Below, piece after piece: positions 1 to 8,970 of a DNA stretch of 64,000 nucleotides (position 1 is its first letter; every line of letters starts with the position of its first letter). Position numbers and translations under genes: made by a program. This stretch comes from Faunimonas pinastri (lineage in GTDB: Bacteria; Pseudomonadota; Alphaproteobacteria; Rhizobiales; Afifellaceae): positions 1 through 64,000 of the forward strand of contig NZ_FOFG01000015.1 in assembly GCF_900110915.1 (NCBI RefSeq), given 5' to 3'. The notes below the pieces were generated by a model that had not been told where the DNA came from, made no database searches, and saw only the letters and a list, made by a program, of their open reading frames with translations.

Positions 1-837
1 GCGGACCGCAAGACGGTGCGGTACCGGTCCTGTCGTCCGCCGGACACGGCGTTGCGCGAGCGTCTGCGGGAACTGGCGACCGAGCGGCGGCGGTTCGGTT
101 ACCGTCGCTTGTTTGTGCTGCTGAGGCGCGAGGGCGAGGCATCGGGCAAGAACCGCATCTACCGCCTGTATCGCGAGGAAGGGCTGACGGTGCGCAAGCG
201 CCGGTCGCGCCGACGAGCGATCGGCACGCGGGCGCCGATCCTGATGGAGCACCGCGCCAACGCGCGCTGGTCGCTGGACTTCGTGCACGACCAGTTCACG
301 GGCGGTCGTCGGTTCCGCATCCTGAATGTGGTCGACGACGTCACCCGCGAGTGCCTGGCGGCGATCCCGGACACCTCGATATCGGGGCGGCGGGTGGCGC
401 GGGAACTGACGACGCTGATCGCGCGCCGAGGGCGGCCGGCGATGATCGTCAGCGACAACGGGACGGAGTTCACCTCGACCGCCATCCTGGCCTGGTCACA
501 GGATCACGCCGTCGCTTGGCATTACATCGCGCCGGGCAAGCCGACGCAGAACGGCTTCGTCGAATCCTTCAACGGCCGGATGCGGGATGAACTGCTGAAC
601 GAGAGCCTGTTCTTCGACCTTGGCCACGCCCGCCAGAAGCTGGCGGCATGGACGGACGACTACAACCACAGCCGTCCGCACTCCTCGATCGGCTACCTCA
701 CCCCTGCGGCCTATGCCGCGAGCCTGACCGCAACAGGCCGACCCGCTGCGCGACTTGAAAGCTGCGCGGGACGGCCTGTTGCTCACACCGCGCTGAGAAG
801 CGTAACAAACGCCAGGACTCAGGTCGCCGCTGGATGA
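1..837 (+). CDS. IS3-family transposase OrfB, 5' end outside window
   Basis: DDE transposase that catalyses cut-and-paste or copy-out movement of an IS3-type element. The frame is open to the first base of the window, so the true start lies upstream; the first in-frame GTG is at 16 but homologous residues (DRKTVRYRS) continue before it. Counting from that GTG, an HTH_21-like segment (about 10-60) is followed by the rve integrase core with D88 (SLDF), D147 (VSDNGTEF) and E183 (FVESFNGR), the DD(35)E spacing typical of IS3. The C-terminus (YNHSRPHSSIGYLTP) is also characteristic. The last 40 residues look unlike the usual end, so the tail may be altered. OrfA, if present, is to the left. Confidence 0.9.
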   Translation, partial: ADRKTVRYRSCRPPDTALRERLRELATERRRFGYRRLFVLLRREGEASGKNRIYRLYREEGLTVRKRRSRRRAIGTRAPILMEHRANARWSLDFVHDQFTGGRRFRILNVVDDVTRECLAAIPDTSISGRRVARELTTLIARRGRPAMIVSDNGTEFTSTAILAWSQDHAVAWHYIAPGKPTQNGFVESFNGRMRDELLNESLFFDLGHARQKLAAWTDDYNHSRPHSSIGYLTPAAYAASLTATGRPAARLESCAGRPVAHTALRSVTNARTQVAAG

Positions 838-855
838 AAACTCAGGGGCAGGTCA
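832..855 (+). repeat. Right terminal inverted repeat of the IS3 element
   Basis: A 24-base stretch around the transposase stop codon ends in CAGGGGCAGGTCA, matching the TGACC...CCCC terminal-repeat style of IS3 elements. The partner repeat is beyond the left edge, so the boundary is provisional. Confidence 0.55.
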
Positions 856-1082
856 CTCCCTCAATGGCGCGAGCCATCATGAAGAGGAGGAAGGGCAAAG
901 TTCCAAACGGCAGAGGAAGAAGTCGAATCCTGTTGGCGCATCTCAAGCGAATCCTAAAGCTGGATCGTCTGCGGCTACGAGGTCCGAATGGCGCACGCGA
1001 CGAGTTCCACCGCGCAACGACAGCTCAGAACCTTCGCAGGATGGCCAAGCTCATCCCGGTGCCAGGGCTGAAGGCAGCCTGA
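856..1082 (+). pseudogene. 3' remnant of an IS1182-type (DDE) transposase
   Basis: Directly beyond the IS3 end an in-frame coding remnant runs to a TGA at 1080-1082. Its last 50 or so codons (about 930-1079) read HLKRILKLDRLRLRG, then GARDEF and TAQNLRRMAKLIP, which I recognise as the conserved C-terminus of IS1182-family transposases. The DDE core is missing. The open frame actually begins at an ATG inside the IS3 terminal repeat (834), so any product would be a chimera of IS end and transposase tail and is unlikely to work. The first 25 codons after the IS end show no family similarity that I recognise. Confidence 0.7.
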
Positions 1083-1197
1083 CAGAAGCCGACGACCCGA
1101 TTTCAATCCGTCCAGACATCACCGTCAATCGCCATCGCCCGACCGCGACTTCCTCAACGGTCTCGGCGCAAGGCAGACTGGCTGGAGCCGCCCAAGG

Positions 1198-2859
1198 TCA
1201 ACGGGACCGACGAGCCTTCTTCTGCTTGCTTGGCTTGTCTTGCAGGTAAGGGGAGAGATCGACACCGGGGAAGGAGAGGTGGTCGATAACTGCAGATTCC
1301 TCGGGCTCGGGTTTGGGGCTTCCATAGTAGCCCTGAGCCCCTTGGATCTTATGTCCCATCAGTCTGTCTTTCGTTCTGTCCGGCACTGCTGCACGGGTGC
1401 AGGCCGCAGAAAAACAATGGCGGAAGCTGTAGAAGGTGTAATCCGGACCCCGGATCTTCAATTTGTGGATACCGCGGTTCAGACGCTTTCCAACAGCACC
1501 CGAGTAGTAGCCCCACTGGTCAGCCTCCAGGTTCTGAAACAGCCTTCCGCCTCCTTTGCGACGGAGTTCTACGAAGTCCAGAAATCCGATTCGGATAAGC
1601 TCGTCGTGGATTGGGACCAGCCTGCGAGCTGCTGCCGACTTCAGCTTGAGGCGCTTTGGTCGGAGTCGGCTCTCTGTTTCAGTCAGTAGGTCCAGGTGGA
1701 AGCGCTGGTTATGCAGACGCACGTGTTCAGCGGTGAGCTGGCAAAGTTCGTTCAGTCGCGCGCCCGTATAGAGGGCAAGGACTGGGAGCCAGTACATCTC
1801 AGATGCCGGAGAAAACCGGGCGAACAGCTGAAAGATAAGGTTGATCTGCTCAACATTGAAGGGGAGGCGTGACTCGTCGTCTCTCTCATAACGATTGGCT
1901 TCACGCGTCCGCCTGGAAACAATGCCTCTTGCAGGATTTATTTCTATCATGCCGCGATTCTTGAAGAACTCGAACATGGTCTTCACAGGGCTCAAGTAGG
2001 CGTCATCGACCGTCCCGGGTTTGATGACATTGACCGCTGGCGCGCCCTTCCGCTCGCGGCGTTCATTCTCTGCATCCGCAATTGCCACTGCGGACTTCAG
2101 GTCTGTCATGGCTCCGTGCTTTTGCAGAGCATGGGCTGGTGTCCGATCCAGGAGATCCCGAAACCCTTCAACATCGCCCGCGCTGTAGTCCCGCAACGGC
2201 TTGTCGCCCACCGTCAGGTAGAAGAGCTTCAACTTCGTCGGATAGACGGTGGCGTGCTTCGAGCCAGGGCCAAGATCGGCAGTTTTCCATTCCAAAAAGT
2301 CGTTGACCGCGTCTGACAGCAGCCGACCCGACCATCGTGTCCGATGAGCGTTCTGGATCTGCACAGATAGCCGCTGCTCAAGTTCGACCAGTGTCGCCGG
2401 GAAATCCGGGGCAGATGCCTCTTTTTGTCTGAGGAACTCCGGCAGCTTCTGAAGAATCGAGCTGACGATGCTCAGCTCTGCTGTTGCGGGACCGAGCTTC
2501 TCCCTGATGAGCCGACCCATGGCATCCACATCGCGCCCGTGGGCAATAAGGCCTTTCAGCTCTGCTGTCCTGACGCATATGTCGGCGATCTCACGCTCTT
2601 GTTCGATCACTTCCAGAGCTGTTTGCCGCATCTTACGGTTTAGAACACGCTCTGGATGTTCGGGATCCTCCAGCTGCGCTGCAGCCAGCATCTCCTCCCA
2701 GCTCTCCATCTCCACTGCCATCCGTCGCGCCTGAGCCGGATTACAAGTTCTAAGGGAGATGCGAACATCTCCACAACCTTTGCGGAAACGGAGGTTAACG
2801 GGGAGGGCGCGTCGAAACCAGAAGACCTCTCCACGCCGCCAGAAATAATCCGCTCCCAT
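1198..2859 (-). CDS. Site-specific tyrosine recombinase (integrase)
   Basis: Integrase of 553 residues that would recombine element and chromosomal attachment sites. The ATG at 2859 is preferred over a frame extension to 2928 because AGGAG stands five bases before it and the product then begins MGADYFWRRGEVFWFRRALP, an N-terminal module common in phage and island integrases. A core-binding region (about 180-330) is followed by the catalytic domain with R368 (TGARLNEL), R480 (YSFRH), H503 (LMGH) and nucleophile Y512 (GYYGS). The histidine of the HxxR box is replaced by Y477. The gene reads away from the 3' end of tRNA-Ser 79 bases upstream, the usual arrangement for an element integrated into a tRNA gene. 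Confidence 0.92.
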   Translation of the reverse strand: MGADYFWRRGEVFWFRRALPVNLRFRKGCGDVRISLRTCNPAQARRMAVEMESWEEMLAAAQLEDPEHPERVLNRKMRQTALEVIEQEREIADICVRTAELKGLIAHGRDVDAMGRLIREKLGPATAELSIVSSILQKLPEFLRQKEASAPDFPATLVELEQRLSVQIQNAHRTRWSGRLLSDAVNDFLEWKTADLGPGSKHATVYPTKLKLFYLTVGDKPLRDYSAGDVEGFRDLLDRTPAHALQKHGAMTDLKSAVAIADAENERRERKGAPAVNVIKPGTVDDAYLSPVKTMFEFFKNRGMIEINPARGIVSRRTREANRYERDDESRLPFNVEQINLIFQLFARFSPASEMYWLPVLALYTGARLNELCQLTAEHVRLHNQRFHLDLLTETESRLRPKRLKLKSAAARRLVPIHDELIRIGFLDFVELRRKGGGRLFQNLEADQWGYYSGAVGKRLNRGIHKLKIRGPDYTFYSFRHCFSAACTRAAVPDRTKDRLMGHKIQGAQGYYGSPKPEPEESAVIDHLSFPGVDLSPYLQDKPSKQKKARRSR

Positions 2860-2938
2860 GCCTGCTCCTGTGACATCGAGCTGTGACAGCGAGGCGGAGA
2901 AAAACGCGATTTTCTGCGCTAACATCAATGACTTAGCG

Positions 2939-2975
2939 TGGCGGATGGGGTGGGATTCGAACCCACGGTACGGTC
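2939..2975 (-). other. Likely integration (att) site at tRNA-Ser 3' end
   Basis: The T-arm and acceptor of tRNA-Ser are immediately upstream of an integrase oriented away from the tRNA, with IS debris beyond. Tyrosine recombinases commonly integrate into this part of tRNA genes and leave it intact. No second copy of the segment was noticed inside the window, so the opposite att site must be to the left if this inference holds. Confidence 0.45.
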
Positions 2976-3028
2976 TCCCGTACGCCGGTTTTCAAGACCG
3001 GTGCCTTAAACCGCTCGGCCACCCATCC
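2939..3028 (-). tRNA. tRNA-Ser (anticodon UGA)
   Basis: The minus strand folds as a class II tRNA: acceptor GGATGGG pairs with CCCATCC, the D-arm carries GGCCGAGCGG, the anticodon loop CTTGAAA sits in a CCGGT/ACCGG stem and gives TGA, a long variable arm (GTACGGGAGACCGTAC) marks serine, and the T-arm is GTGGGTTCGAATCCCAC. Discriminator G and an encoded CCA complete the 3' end at 2939. It would read UCA codons, and UCG by wobble to some extent. Confidence 0.97.
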
Positions 3029-3254
3029 GGAGGCAGTCTTTTGGCGCGAAAGGGACGGGAAAAGCAAGGGCCGCGTTTCTGCAACAGCGACGCGGAATCA
3101 GCATTTCTGAACAGCTTCGATCGCCGTTAACCATTGCCTTTCAGCCTTCGGTAATCATCCGATTTCCACAGCGAGTCTCTAAAGGGTTTCCAAATCGCCA
3201 AAGTTAGGCCAATATCAGGCTAGCTTCTGCATTGGCGCGACGGGGACACACGAT

Positions 3255-4331
3255 TTGACCGATCACCAATTCACGAGGAATCCGGGCCGTTTCGTAGGGC
3301 CCGTTGCACTTGCGACGTTGTGTAGTTTGGTTGCAGCCTGCGCTTCGCAGTCCGTGACTCAGAAGACGGCCCAACTCGATGACGGTCTGGGCGTTTCCGC
3401 CAGTCCCCGGGTGGTCGAATCCGGTCCAATCCCGAAGGGCGGCGGTCGTTACCAGCTTGGCGGGCCGTACAAGGTTGCCGGCCGCTGGTACAAGCCCAAG
3501 GAAGATCCGGACTTCGACAGATCCGGCCTCGCTTCCTGGTACGGATCCGATTTCCATGGTCGCCGCACGGCCAATGGCGAAGTATACGACGTCGGCAGCA
3601 TCACGGCCGCCAGCCCGACCCTGCCGCTGCCGAGCTATGTGCGAGTTACGAACCTCCAGAACCATCGTTCGTTGCTGGTTCGCGTAAACGACCGCGGCCC
3701 GTATCACAGCAACCGGCTGATCGACGTGTCCGAGCGGGCGGCCGATCTGCTCGCTTTCAAGGGTGCCGGCACGGCTTCGGTCCGGGTCCAGTTCGTCAAG
3801 AAAGCGCCGCTTGAGGGAAACGACGAGAAGTTCCTGATGGCTTCGCTCCAGACCGATACCGGAACGCCCGCCAAGGCTCCGGCTGTGATGCTGGCCTCTG
3901 TCGAGCCGCATAAGCCGGTCCCGGCGGCACGTTCCGAATCTCGCCAGATGGTCGCACAGGCCGACATCGGGGCGGACGCGGACAGCTCTGCGGAGCAGCC
4001 GCTGGCCTACGCCTCCACGTCCCGGCTTCCTGCTTCCCGCCCGGTTCTCGTGAAGCCGCACGATTCAAGCTCCGCCCAGCGCGCGACCGTCGCCGTCGCC
4101 CATGGTTCCAGGCCGGGGAAATCGCCTGCTCCGGTGCGCCTTGCTTCACTGCAGGGCATGACCGGTTCCGCACCGGTCGAGCAGGCCACCTTCCAGCGGC
4201 CGCTCGATGTCTCGAAGTCCGAGGCGCCAGTCTCGAAGGTTGAGTCTCCGGTCCAGGCATCGGCGGGGGCGGAGCGGAACGAGACCGAGGCTAACGACCG
4301 CGTTGCCGCCGCTTTCGGCTCGTTCGACTGA
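3255..4331 (+). CDS. rlpA: RlpA-family septal-ring lytic transglycosylase, lipoprotein
   Basis: Outer-membrane lipoprotein expected to cleave peptidoglycan glycan strands at the division site. Translation appears to start at a TTG (3255) after a GGGGA motif; the product opens with a signal peptide and lipobox LVAAC with C29 as the lipidated residue. The double-psi beta-barrel domain spans about 88-181 and contains ASWYGSDFHGRRTANGE and VNDRGPY...IDVSERAA, the hallmark RlpA motifs. Residues 182-358 are a low-complexity Ala/Ser/Val/Pro tail in which I see no SPOR repeat, unlike E. coli RlpA. It precedes dacF, another wall hydrolase, by 134 bases. Confidence 0.9.
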   Translation: MTDHQFTRNPGRFVGPVALATLCSLVAACASQSVTQKTAQLDDGLGVSASPRVVESGPIPKGGGRYQLGGPYKVAGRWYKPKEDPDFDRSGLASWYGSDFHGRRTANGEVYDVGSITAASPTLPLPSYVRVTNLQNHRSLLVRVNDRGPYHSNRLIDVSERAADLLAFKGAGTASVRVQFVKKAPLEGNDEKFLMASLQTDTGTPAKAPAVMLASVEPHKPVPAARSESRQMVAQADIGADADSSAEQPLAYASTSRLPASRPVLVKPHDSSSAQRATVAVAHGSRPGKSPAPVRLASLQGMTGSAPVEQATFQRPLDVSKSEAPVSKVESPVQASAGAERNETEANDRVAAAFGSFD

Positions 4332-4465
4332 ACAGGCCCACGTGAGGCCTGCCTCGGCCTCGCAGCCACTTCTTGTTGAGGAGGTGGCACAAATCAGGCG
4401 TAACGGTTGATTCTGCGGATCGCGACGGGCAAGGTGACGACTGCTCACCATCCGGAGTCGGTCCT

Positions 4466-5629
4466 ATGTTCCTGATCCGGCGGATCCTTGTTTCGGCCTC
4501 GCTCGCCATCCTGTCGCTGGCGACCCTCGACGGCGCAGCCCTTGCGCAGTCTTTCGACACCAAGGCGCCCTATGCCGTCCTGATGGACTACGGCAGCGGC
4601 ACGATTCTCTTCGACAAGGCCGGCGAAGACCGCATGGCTCCCGCATCCATGGGCAAGCTGATGACGGCCGAGTACGTCTTTCATCAACTTCAGACGCATG
4701 CGCTGTCGATGGATGACGAGTTTACCATCTCCGAAAACGCCTGGCGGAAGGGGGGCGCTTCCACCGACGGCTCGACGATGTTCGCAAAGCTGAATTCGCG
4801 TGTGGCCGTTCATGATCTCCTGCGCGGGCTGCTGGTCCAGTCCGGCAACGATGCGGCGATCGCCTTCGCGGAAGGGATCGCGGGTTCCGAGATCGCCTTT
4901 GCCGACCGGCTGAACCAGCGGGCCAAGGAAATCGGGCTGTCGCATTCGCATTTCGCCAATGCGACGGGGCTGCCGGATTCGGATGAATACGTGACGGCGC
5001 ACGACCTCGCGCTGCTGGCGCGCCACATCATCCAGACCTATCCCGACTATTATCCGATCTTCGCCGAGCCGCAGTTCACCTGGAACAAGATCACCCAGCG
5101 TAATCGCAATCCGCTTTTGTCATTGGGCGTGGGCGCCGACGGACTGAAGACCGGTGCCACCAAGGAGTCCGGCTACGGACTGGTTGGATCGGCTGTCGCC
5201 AACAGCCAGCGCCTTATTGTGGTGGTGAACGGGCTGAAGTCGATGAAGGAGCGCGAGGCGGAATCGCGCAACGTTCTGGAATGGGGTTTCCGTTCGTTCC
5301 GGCAGATTACCGCCTTCAAGGACGGCGAGACCGTGACCGACGCCAAGGTCTTCGGTGGCGTGACGGGCAGCGTGCCGCTGCAGGCCAAGGGCGCGGTGAC
5401 GATGCTGATCCAGCGCTCGTCGCAGAGCAGCCTCAAGGCGCAGGCGATCTATCAGGGGCCGCTGAAGGCGCCGGTCGGTGCCGGAGCCAAGGTCGGTGTG
5501 CTTCGCGTGACCGACGGAGACAAGGTCATCCAGGAAACGCCGCTCTTTACGACCGAAGCTGTCGCGCAGGGCTCGTTGAAGGACCGGGCGATCAGCGCTC
5601 TGGACCAGTTGCTGCTCGGCTGGCTGTGA
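4466..5629 (+). CDS. dacF: D-alanyl-D-alanine carboxypeptidase (PBP5/6 type)
   Basis: Periplasmic penicillin-binding protein of 387 residues that trims the terminal D-Ala from peptidoglycan stem peptides. The ATG at 4466 follows GGAG by nine bases and gives a clear signal peptide ending ALAQS; an earlier in-frame ATG at 4373 would add 31 residues before the signal and is unlikely. Catalytic motifs of the SxxK family are in order: S61-M-G-K64, S126-G-N128 and K228-T-G230. A C-terminal PBP5-like beta domain follows. The stop codon overlaps the tmk start by three bases, so the two are co-translated. Confidence 0.93.
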   Translation: MFLIRRILVSASLAILSLATLDGAALAQSFDTKAPYAVLMDYGSGTILFDKAGEDRMAPASMGKLMTAEYVFHQLQTHALSMDDEFTISENAWRKGGASTDGSTMFAKLNSRVAVHDLLRGLLVQSGNDAAIAFAEGIAGSEIAFADRLNQRAKEIGLSHSHFANATGLPDSDEYVTAHDLALLARHIIQTYPDYYPIFAEPQFTWNKITQRNRNPLLSLGVGADGLKTGATKESGYGLVGSAVANSQRLIVVVNGLKSMKEREAESRNVLEWGFRSFRQITAFKDGETVTDAKVFGGVTGSVPLQAKGAVTMLIQRSSQSSLKAQAIYQGPLKAPVGAGAKVGVLRVTDGDKVIQETPLFTTEAVAQGSLKDRAISALDQLLLGWL

Positions 5630-6285
5630 CGTCCGAAGAAGGCCAGCGGGGCCGGTTCATCACGCTGGAAGGCGGGGAGGGCGCGGGAAAATCCACGCAG
5701 GCGCAGCTACTCCAGCAATGGCTTGGTTCGCGCGGGGTTCAGGTCGTGCGCACGCGCGAGCCGGGTGGGAGTCCCGATGCGGAGGCGATGCGGCGGCTGC
5801 TCCTGGGCGGTCGCGCCGCGCCGTTCGGTCCGGCTGCCGAAGCCCTGCTTTTCGCCGTGGCGCGCGCCGACCATGTGGCCGTGACAATCGCCCCGGCGCT
5901 GCGGGCTGGGCAGTGGGTCGTCTGCGACCGTTTCATGGACTCCACCCGCGCCTATCAGGGCAGTTCGCAGGTCTCCGGACAGGAACTCGACCGGCTGGAG
6001 CGGATCGCGGTCGGCGATCTCAGGCCGGATCTCACCCTGATTCTCGATCTCCCCGCCAGCGAGGGCCTTCGCCGCGCGGGCGAGCGGCGGCAGCCCGCAG
6101 ACCGATTCGAGCGGGACAGTCTTACCGTGCACGAGGCACGCCGGGCCGCGTTCCTGGCAATCGCAGCCGCGGAACCGACCCGGTGCGCGGTGATCGACGC
6201 CAGTCTCACGCCTGAGGAGGTCGCGCGGGCGATCGTCAGCCAGGTCTCGAGCCGGCTCGGCGCCATGCTGCCGGAGCCCGCCTGA
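5626..6285 (+). CDS. tmk: Thymidylate kinase
   Basis: Phosphorylates dTMP to dTDP with ATP, an essential step of dTTP synthesis. At 219 residues it has the usual length. The P-loop GGEGAGKST lies near residue 15, the DR(F/Y) substrate motif appears as CDRFMDSTRAYQG, and the LID region as RFERD. The frame is open far upstream inside dacF, but the GTG at 5626, which shares bases with the dacF TGA, places the P-loop at the expected distance from the start. holB follows after three bases; tmk-holB pairing is standard in alphaproteobacteria. Confidence 0.95.
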   Translation: MTSEEGQRGRFITLEGGEGAGKSTQAQLLQQWLGSRGVQVVRTREPGGSPDAEAMRRLLLGGRAAPFGPAAEALLFAVARADHVAVTIAPALRAGQWVVCDRFMDSTRAYQGSSQVSGQELDRLERIAVGDLRPDLTLILDLPASEGLRRAGERRQPADRFERDSLTVHEARRAAFLAIAAAEPTRCAVIDASLTPEEVARAIVSQVSSRLGAMLPEPA

Positions 6286-6288
6286 GCC

Positions 6289-7389
6289 ATGGCGAGAGCT
6301 CCGAAACAGGCTGAGGACCGGCTGCTGGTCGATGCCATCGAGGGCGTACGGTTGCCGAGGGAGAATCCGCTCCTGTTCGGTCATGGCGCGATGGAGCAAG
6401 CGCTGCTGGATGCGTATCGCTCCGGGCGCATGCACCATGCCTGGTTGCTGGCCGGCGACCGGGGAATCGGCAAGGCCACGCTGGCCTTCCGCTTCGCCCG
6501 CTTCGCGCTTGCTCATCCCGATGCCCGGGATCCCGCTCTGGCCTCCCTGGGCGATCTCGCCGTTTCCGCCGATCACCCGGTGGCGCGACGCATCGCCAAC
6601 GGCTCGCATCCGAACCTGCTGCATCTACAGCGCGACTGGGACGACCGCGGCAAGCGCTTCCGCACGGAATTGTCGGTCGATGTAGTCCGCCGCATCGTTC
6701 CGTTTCTGGGGACGACCGCAGGCGAGGGCGGTTGGCGCTTCGTGCTGGTGGACCCCGCCGACGACATGAACCGCAGCGCCGCGAACGCGCTTCTGAAGGC
6801 ACTGGAGGAGCCGCCGCCGCGCACGATCTTCTTCCTGATGGCAGAGACGCCCGGACGGTTGCTGCCGACGATCCTGTCGCGCTGTCGCGTTCTTCGCATG
6901 CCATCTCTTGCGGATGGCGCCGTCGAGCGCGTGCTCCGGGACGTCGACCCCGCTTCTTTGCGCTCCGGGCAGGAGCATGAAGTCGCGCTGAAACTCGCGG
7001 AGGGAAGTCCGCGCCGCTACATCGAACTGGTGCGCGAGGATGGGCTCGCCCTGCAGCATCTCCTTTCGGAGACGCTGGCCAGCGGGCACCCCAGAATGAT
7101 GCTGAAGCTCGCCGATCTCGTCGGCCAGACGGGCAGCGGGCTCCTGCCGCGCTTCATGGATCTGTATTCAGGCTATCTTCATCGCCGCATTCGCGGTGAG
7201 GCCGAGCCCGGCGCGTCTGTCGATCCGCCGATGCTGCCGATTGTCATCTGGGCGGAGCTATGGGAAAAGGCGGCCCGGTCCGCCGCTGAGGTGGACACCT
7301 ACAATCTCGACGTCAGGCAGTTCGTCCTTGACGTGCTGGAGACGACGGCGGAGGCGATCCGCCGGCCCGTATCCCACGGCGTCGCCTAA
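6289..7389 (+). CDS. holB: DNA polymerase III delta' subunit
   Basis: Clamp-loader subunit (366 residues) that helps load the beta sliding clamp onto primed DNA. An AAA+ fold is recognisable: Walker A GDRGIGKAT near residue 60, a Walker-B region VDPADDMNRSAANALLKALE, and the sensor segment SRCRVLRMP. The long N-terminal lead and the C-terminal collar region match alphaproteobacterial HolB. It sits between tmk and metG with gaps of 3 and 18 bases, consistent with one operon running from dacF to the ybaK-like gene. Confidence 0.93.
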   Translation: MARAPKQAEDRLLVDAIEGVRLPRENPLLFGHGAMEQALLDAYRSGRMHHAWLLAGDRGIGKATLAFRFARFALAHPDARDPALASLGDLAVSADHPVARRIANGSHPNLLHLQRDWDDRGKRFRTELSVDVVRRIVPFLGTTAGEGGWRFVLVDPADDMNRSAANALLKALEEPPPRTIFFLMAETPGRLLPTILSRCRVLRMPSLADGAVERVLRDVDPASLRSGQEHEVALKLAEGSPRRYIELVREDGLALQHLLSETLASGHPRMMLKLADLVGQTGSGLLPRFMDLYSGYLHRRIRGEAEPGASVDPPMLPIVIWAELWEKAARSAAEVDTYNLDVRQFVLDVLETTAEAIRRPVSHGVA

Positions 7390-7407
7390 ACGGTTCAGGT
7401 ATTTGCG

Positions 7408-8970
7408 ATGAGCGACACGCCGACTTTCTACATCACGACCGCCATCGCTTATCCCAACGGCGTTCCCCATATCGGCCATGCCTACGAGATGATCGCGACG
7501 GACACGATCGCGCGCTTCCAGCGGCTCGACGGCTACGACGTGCGCTTTCTGACGGGCACGGACGAGCACGGCATCAAGATGCTGCAGACTGCTCGTGCGC
7601 AGGGCCTGACCGCGCGTGAGCTTGCGGACCGGAACTCGGAGCGTTTCCGTGAGATGGCGCAGGTGCTCGGCGCCTCCAACGACGACTTCATCCGCACCAC
7701 CGACGAGCGCCACTACGCGGCCAGCCAGGCGATCTGGAAGCGGATGCAGGACGCCGGCGACATCTACAAGGGCGGTTATTCCGGCTGGTATTCGGTTCGG
7801 GACGAAGCCTATTACGGGGAGGACGAGACCGAGGTCCGTGCGGACGGTGTACGCTACGGACCTCAGGGAACCCCCGTCGAGTGGGTCGAGGAGGAGAGCT
7901 ATTTCTTTCGGCTCTCGGACTTTGCCGAGCGACTGCTGAAGCACTACGAGGAGCATCCGGAGTTCATCGGCCCGCAGGAGCGCCGCAACGAGGTGATGAG
8001 CTTCGTCAAAGGCGGCCTCAGGGACCTTTCGATCTCGCGAACCACGTTCGACTGGGGCATCCCCGTTCCGGGCGACGAGAAGCATGTGATGTATGTGTGG
8101 GTGGATGCGCTCACGAACTACATTACCGCACTCGGCTATCCCGATGAATTATCTGATCTTTGGCGTTATTGGCCTGCCAATCTCCATGTGATCGGCAAGG
8201 ATATCGTCCGCTTCCACGCGGTCTACTGGCCGGCCTTCCTGATGTCGGCCGGATTGCCGCTTCCGCAGCGTGTCTTCGCGCATGGATTCCTCTTCAATCG
8301 CGGGGAGAAGATGTCGAAGTCGGTCGGCAACGTGATCGACCCCTTCGCCATCACCGAGCATTACGGGCTGGACCCGGTCCGCTACTTCCTGCTGCGCGAA
8401 GTCGCCTTCGGGCAGGACGGCTCCTATAGCCACGAAGCGATCGCCAACCGCATCAATGCCGATCTCGCTAACGGGATCGGCAATCTCGCGCAGCGCTCGC
8501 TGTCGATGATCGCCAAGAACCTCGGCGGTATCGTGCCGGAGCCCGGCGCCTTCACGCCCGAGGACGAGGCGATGCTCGCGTCCACCGATGCGCTTCTCGA
8601 GATTGCCCGCGCAGAGATGAAGACGCAGGCGATCCACGCCATGCTGAACGCGATCTGGCAGGTCGTGGCCGAGGCCGACCGCTACTTCGCCGGACAGGCG
8701 CCCTGGGCTCTTCGCAAGACCGATCCGGCCCGCATGGCGACCGTCCTCTACGTGACAGCGGAGGTCGTCCGCCAGATCGGCATCCTGATCCAGCCGGTGA
8801 TGCCGGGCTCCGCCGGCAAGTTGCTCGATCTGCTCGCCGTGCCGGAGGAGAAGCGCGGCTTTGCGGAACTCGGTGCCGCCGGCCGACTTTCGTCCGGAAC
8901 CGTGCTCCCCGCGCCGCAGGGCGTCTTCCCGCGCTATGTCGAGCCTGAAACGGCGGAGAAGGAAGGCTGA
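7408..8970 (+). CDS. metG: Methionyl-tRNA synthetase
   Basis: Class I aminoacyl-tRNA synthetase (520 residues) charging tRNA-Met. The HIGH signature appears as [12 protein letters not shown] and the KMSKS loop as [10 protein letters not shown]; the anticodon-binding helical domain follows. No C-terminal tRNA-binding (OB) extension is present, which fits the shorter alphaproteobacterial type, and the zinc-knuckle cysteines seen in the E. coli enzyme are not evident. The final A of its TGA is the first base of the tatD ATG. Confidence 0.97.
   Translation: MSDTPTFYITTAIAYPNGVPHIGHAYEMIATDTIARFQRLDGYDVRFLTGTDEHGIKMLQTARAQGLTARELADRNSERFREMAQVLGASNDDFIRTTDERHYAASQAIWKRMQDAGDIYKGGYSGWYSVRDEAYYGEDETEVRADGVRYGPQGTPVEWVEEESYFFRLSDFAERLLKHYEEHPEFIGPQERRNEVMSFVKGGLRDLSISRTTFDWGIPVPGDEKHVMYVWVDALTNYITALGYPDELSDLWRYWPANLHVIGKDIVRFHAVYWPAFLMSAGLPLPQRVFAHGFLFNRGEKMSKSVGNVIDPFAITEHYGLDPVRYFLLREVAFGQDGSYSHEAIANRINADLANGIGNLAQRSLSMIAKNLGGIVPEPGAFTPEDEAMLASTDALLEIARAEMKTQAIHAMLNAIWQVVAEADRYFAGQAPWALRKTDPARMATVLYVTAEVVRQIGILIQPVMPGSAGKLLDLLAVPEEKRGFAELGAAGRLSSGTVLPAPQGVFPRYVEPETAEKEG

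Larger units (their letters stand above)
1..855 (+). mobile_element. Right part of an IS3-family insertion sequence
   Basis: The transposase is followed within a few bases by a sequence ending GGGGCAGGTCA at 845-855. Read inward this is TGACCTGCCCC, a terminal inverted-repeat end known from many IS3-family elements. The left end and orfA are outside the window, so element length and target duplication cannot be seen. The exact outer boundary (855) is inferred from the repeat motif. Confidence 0.75.
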
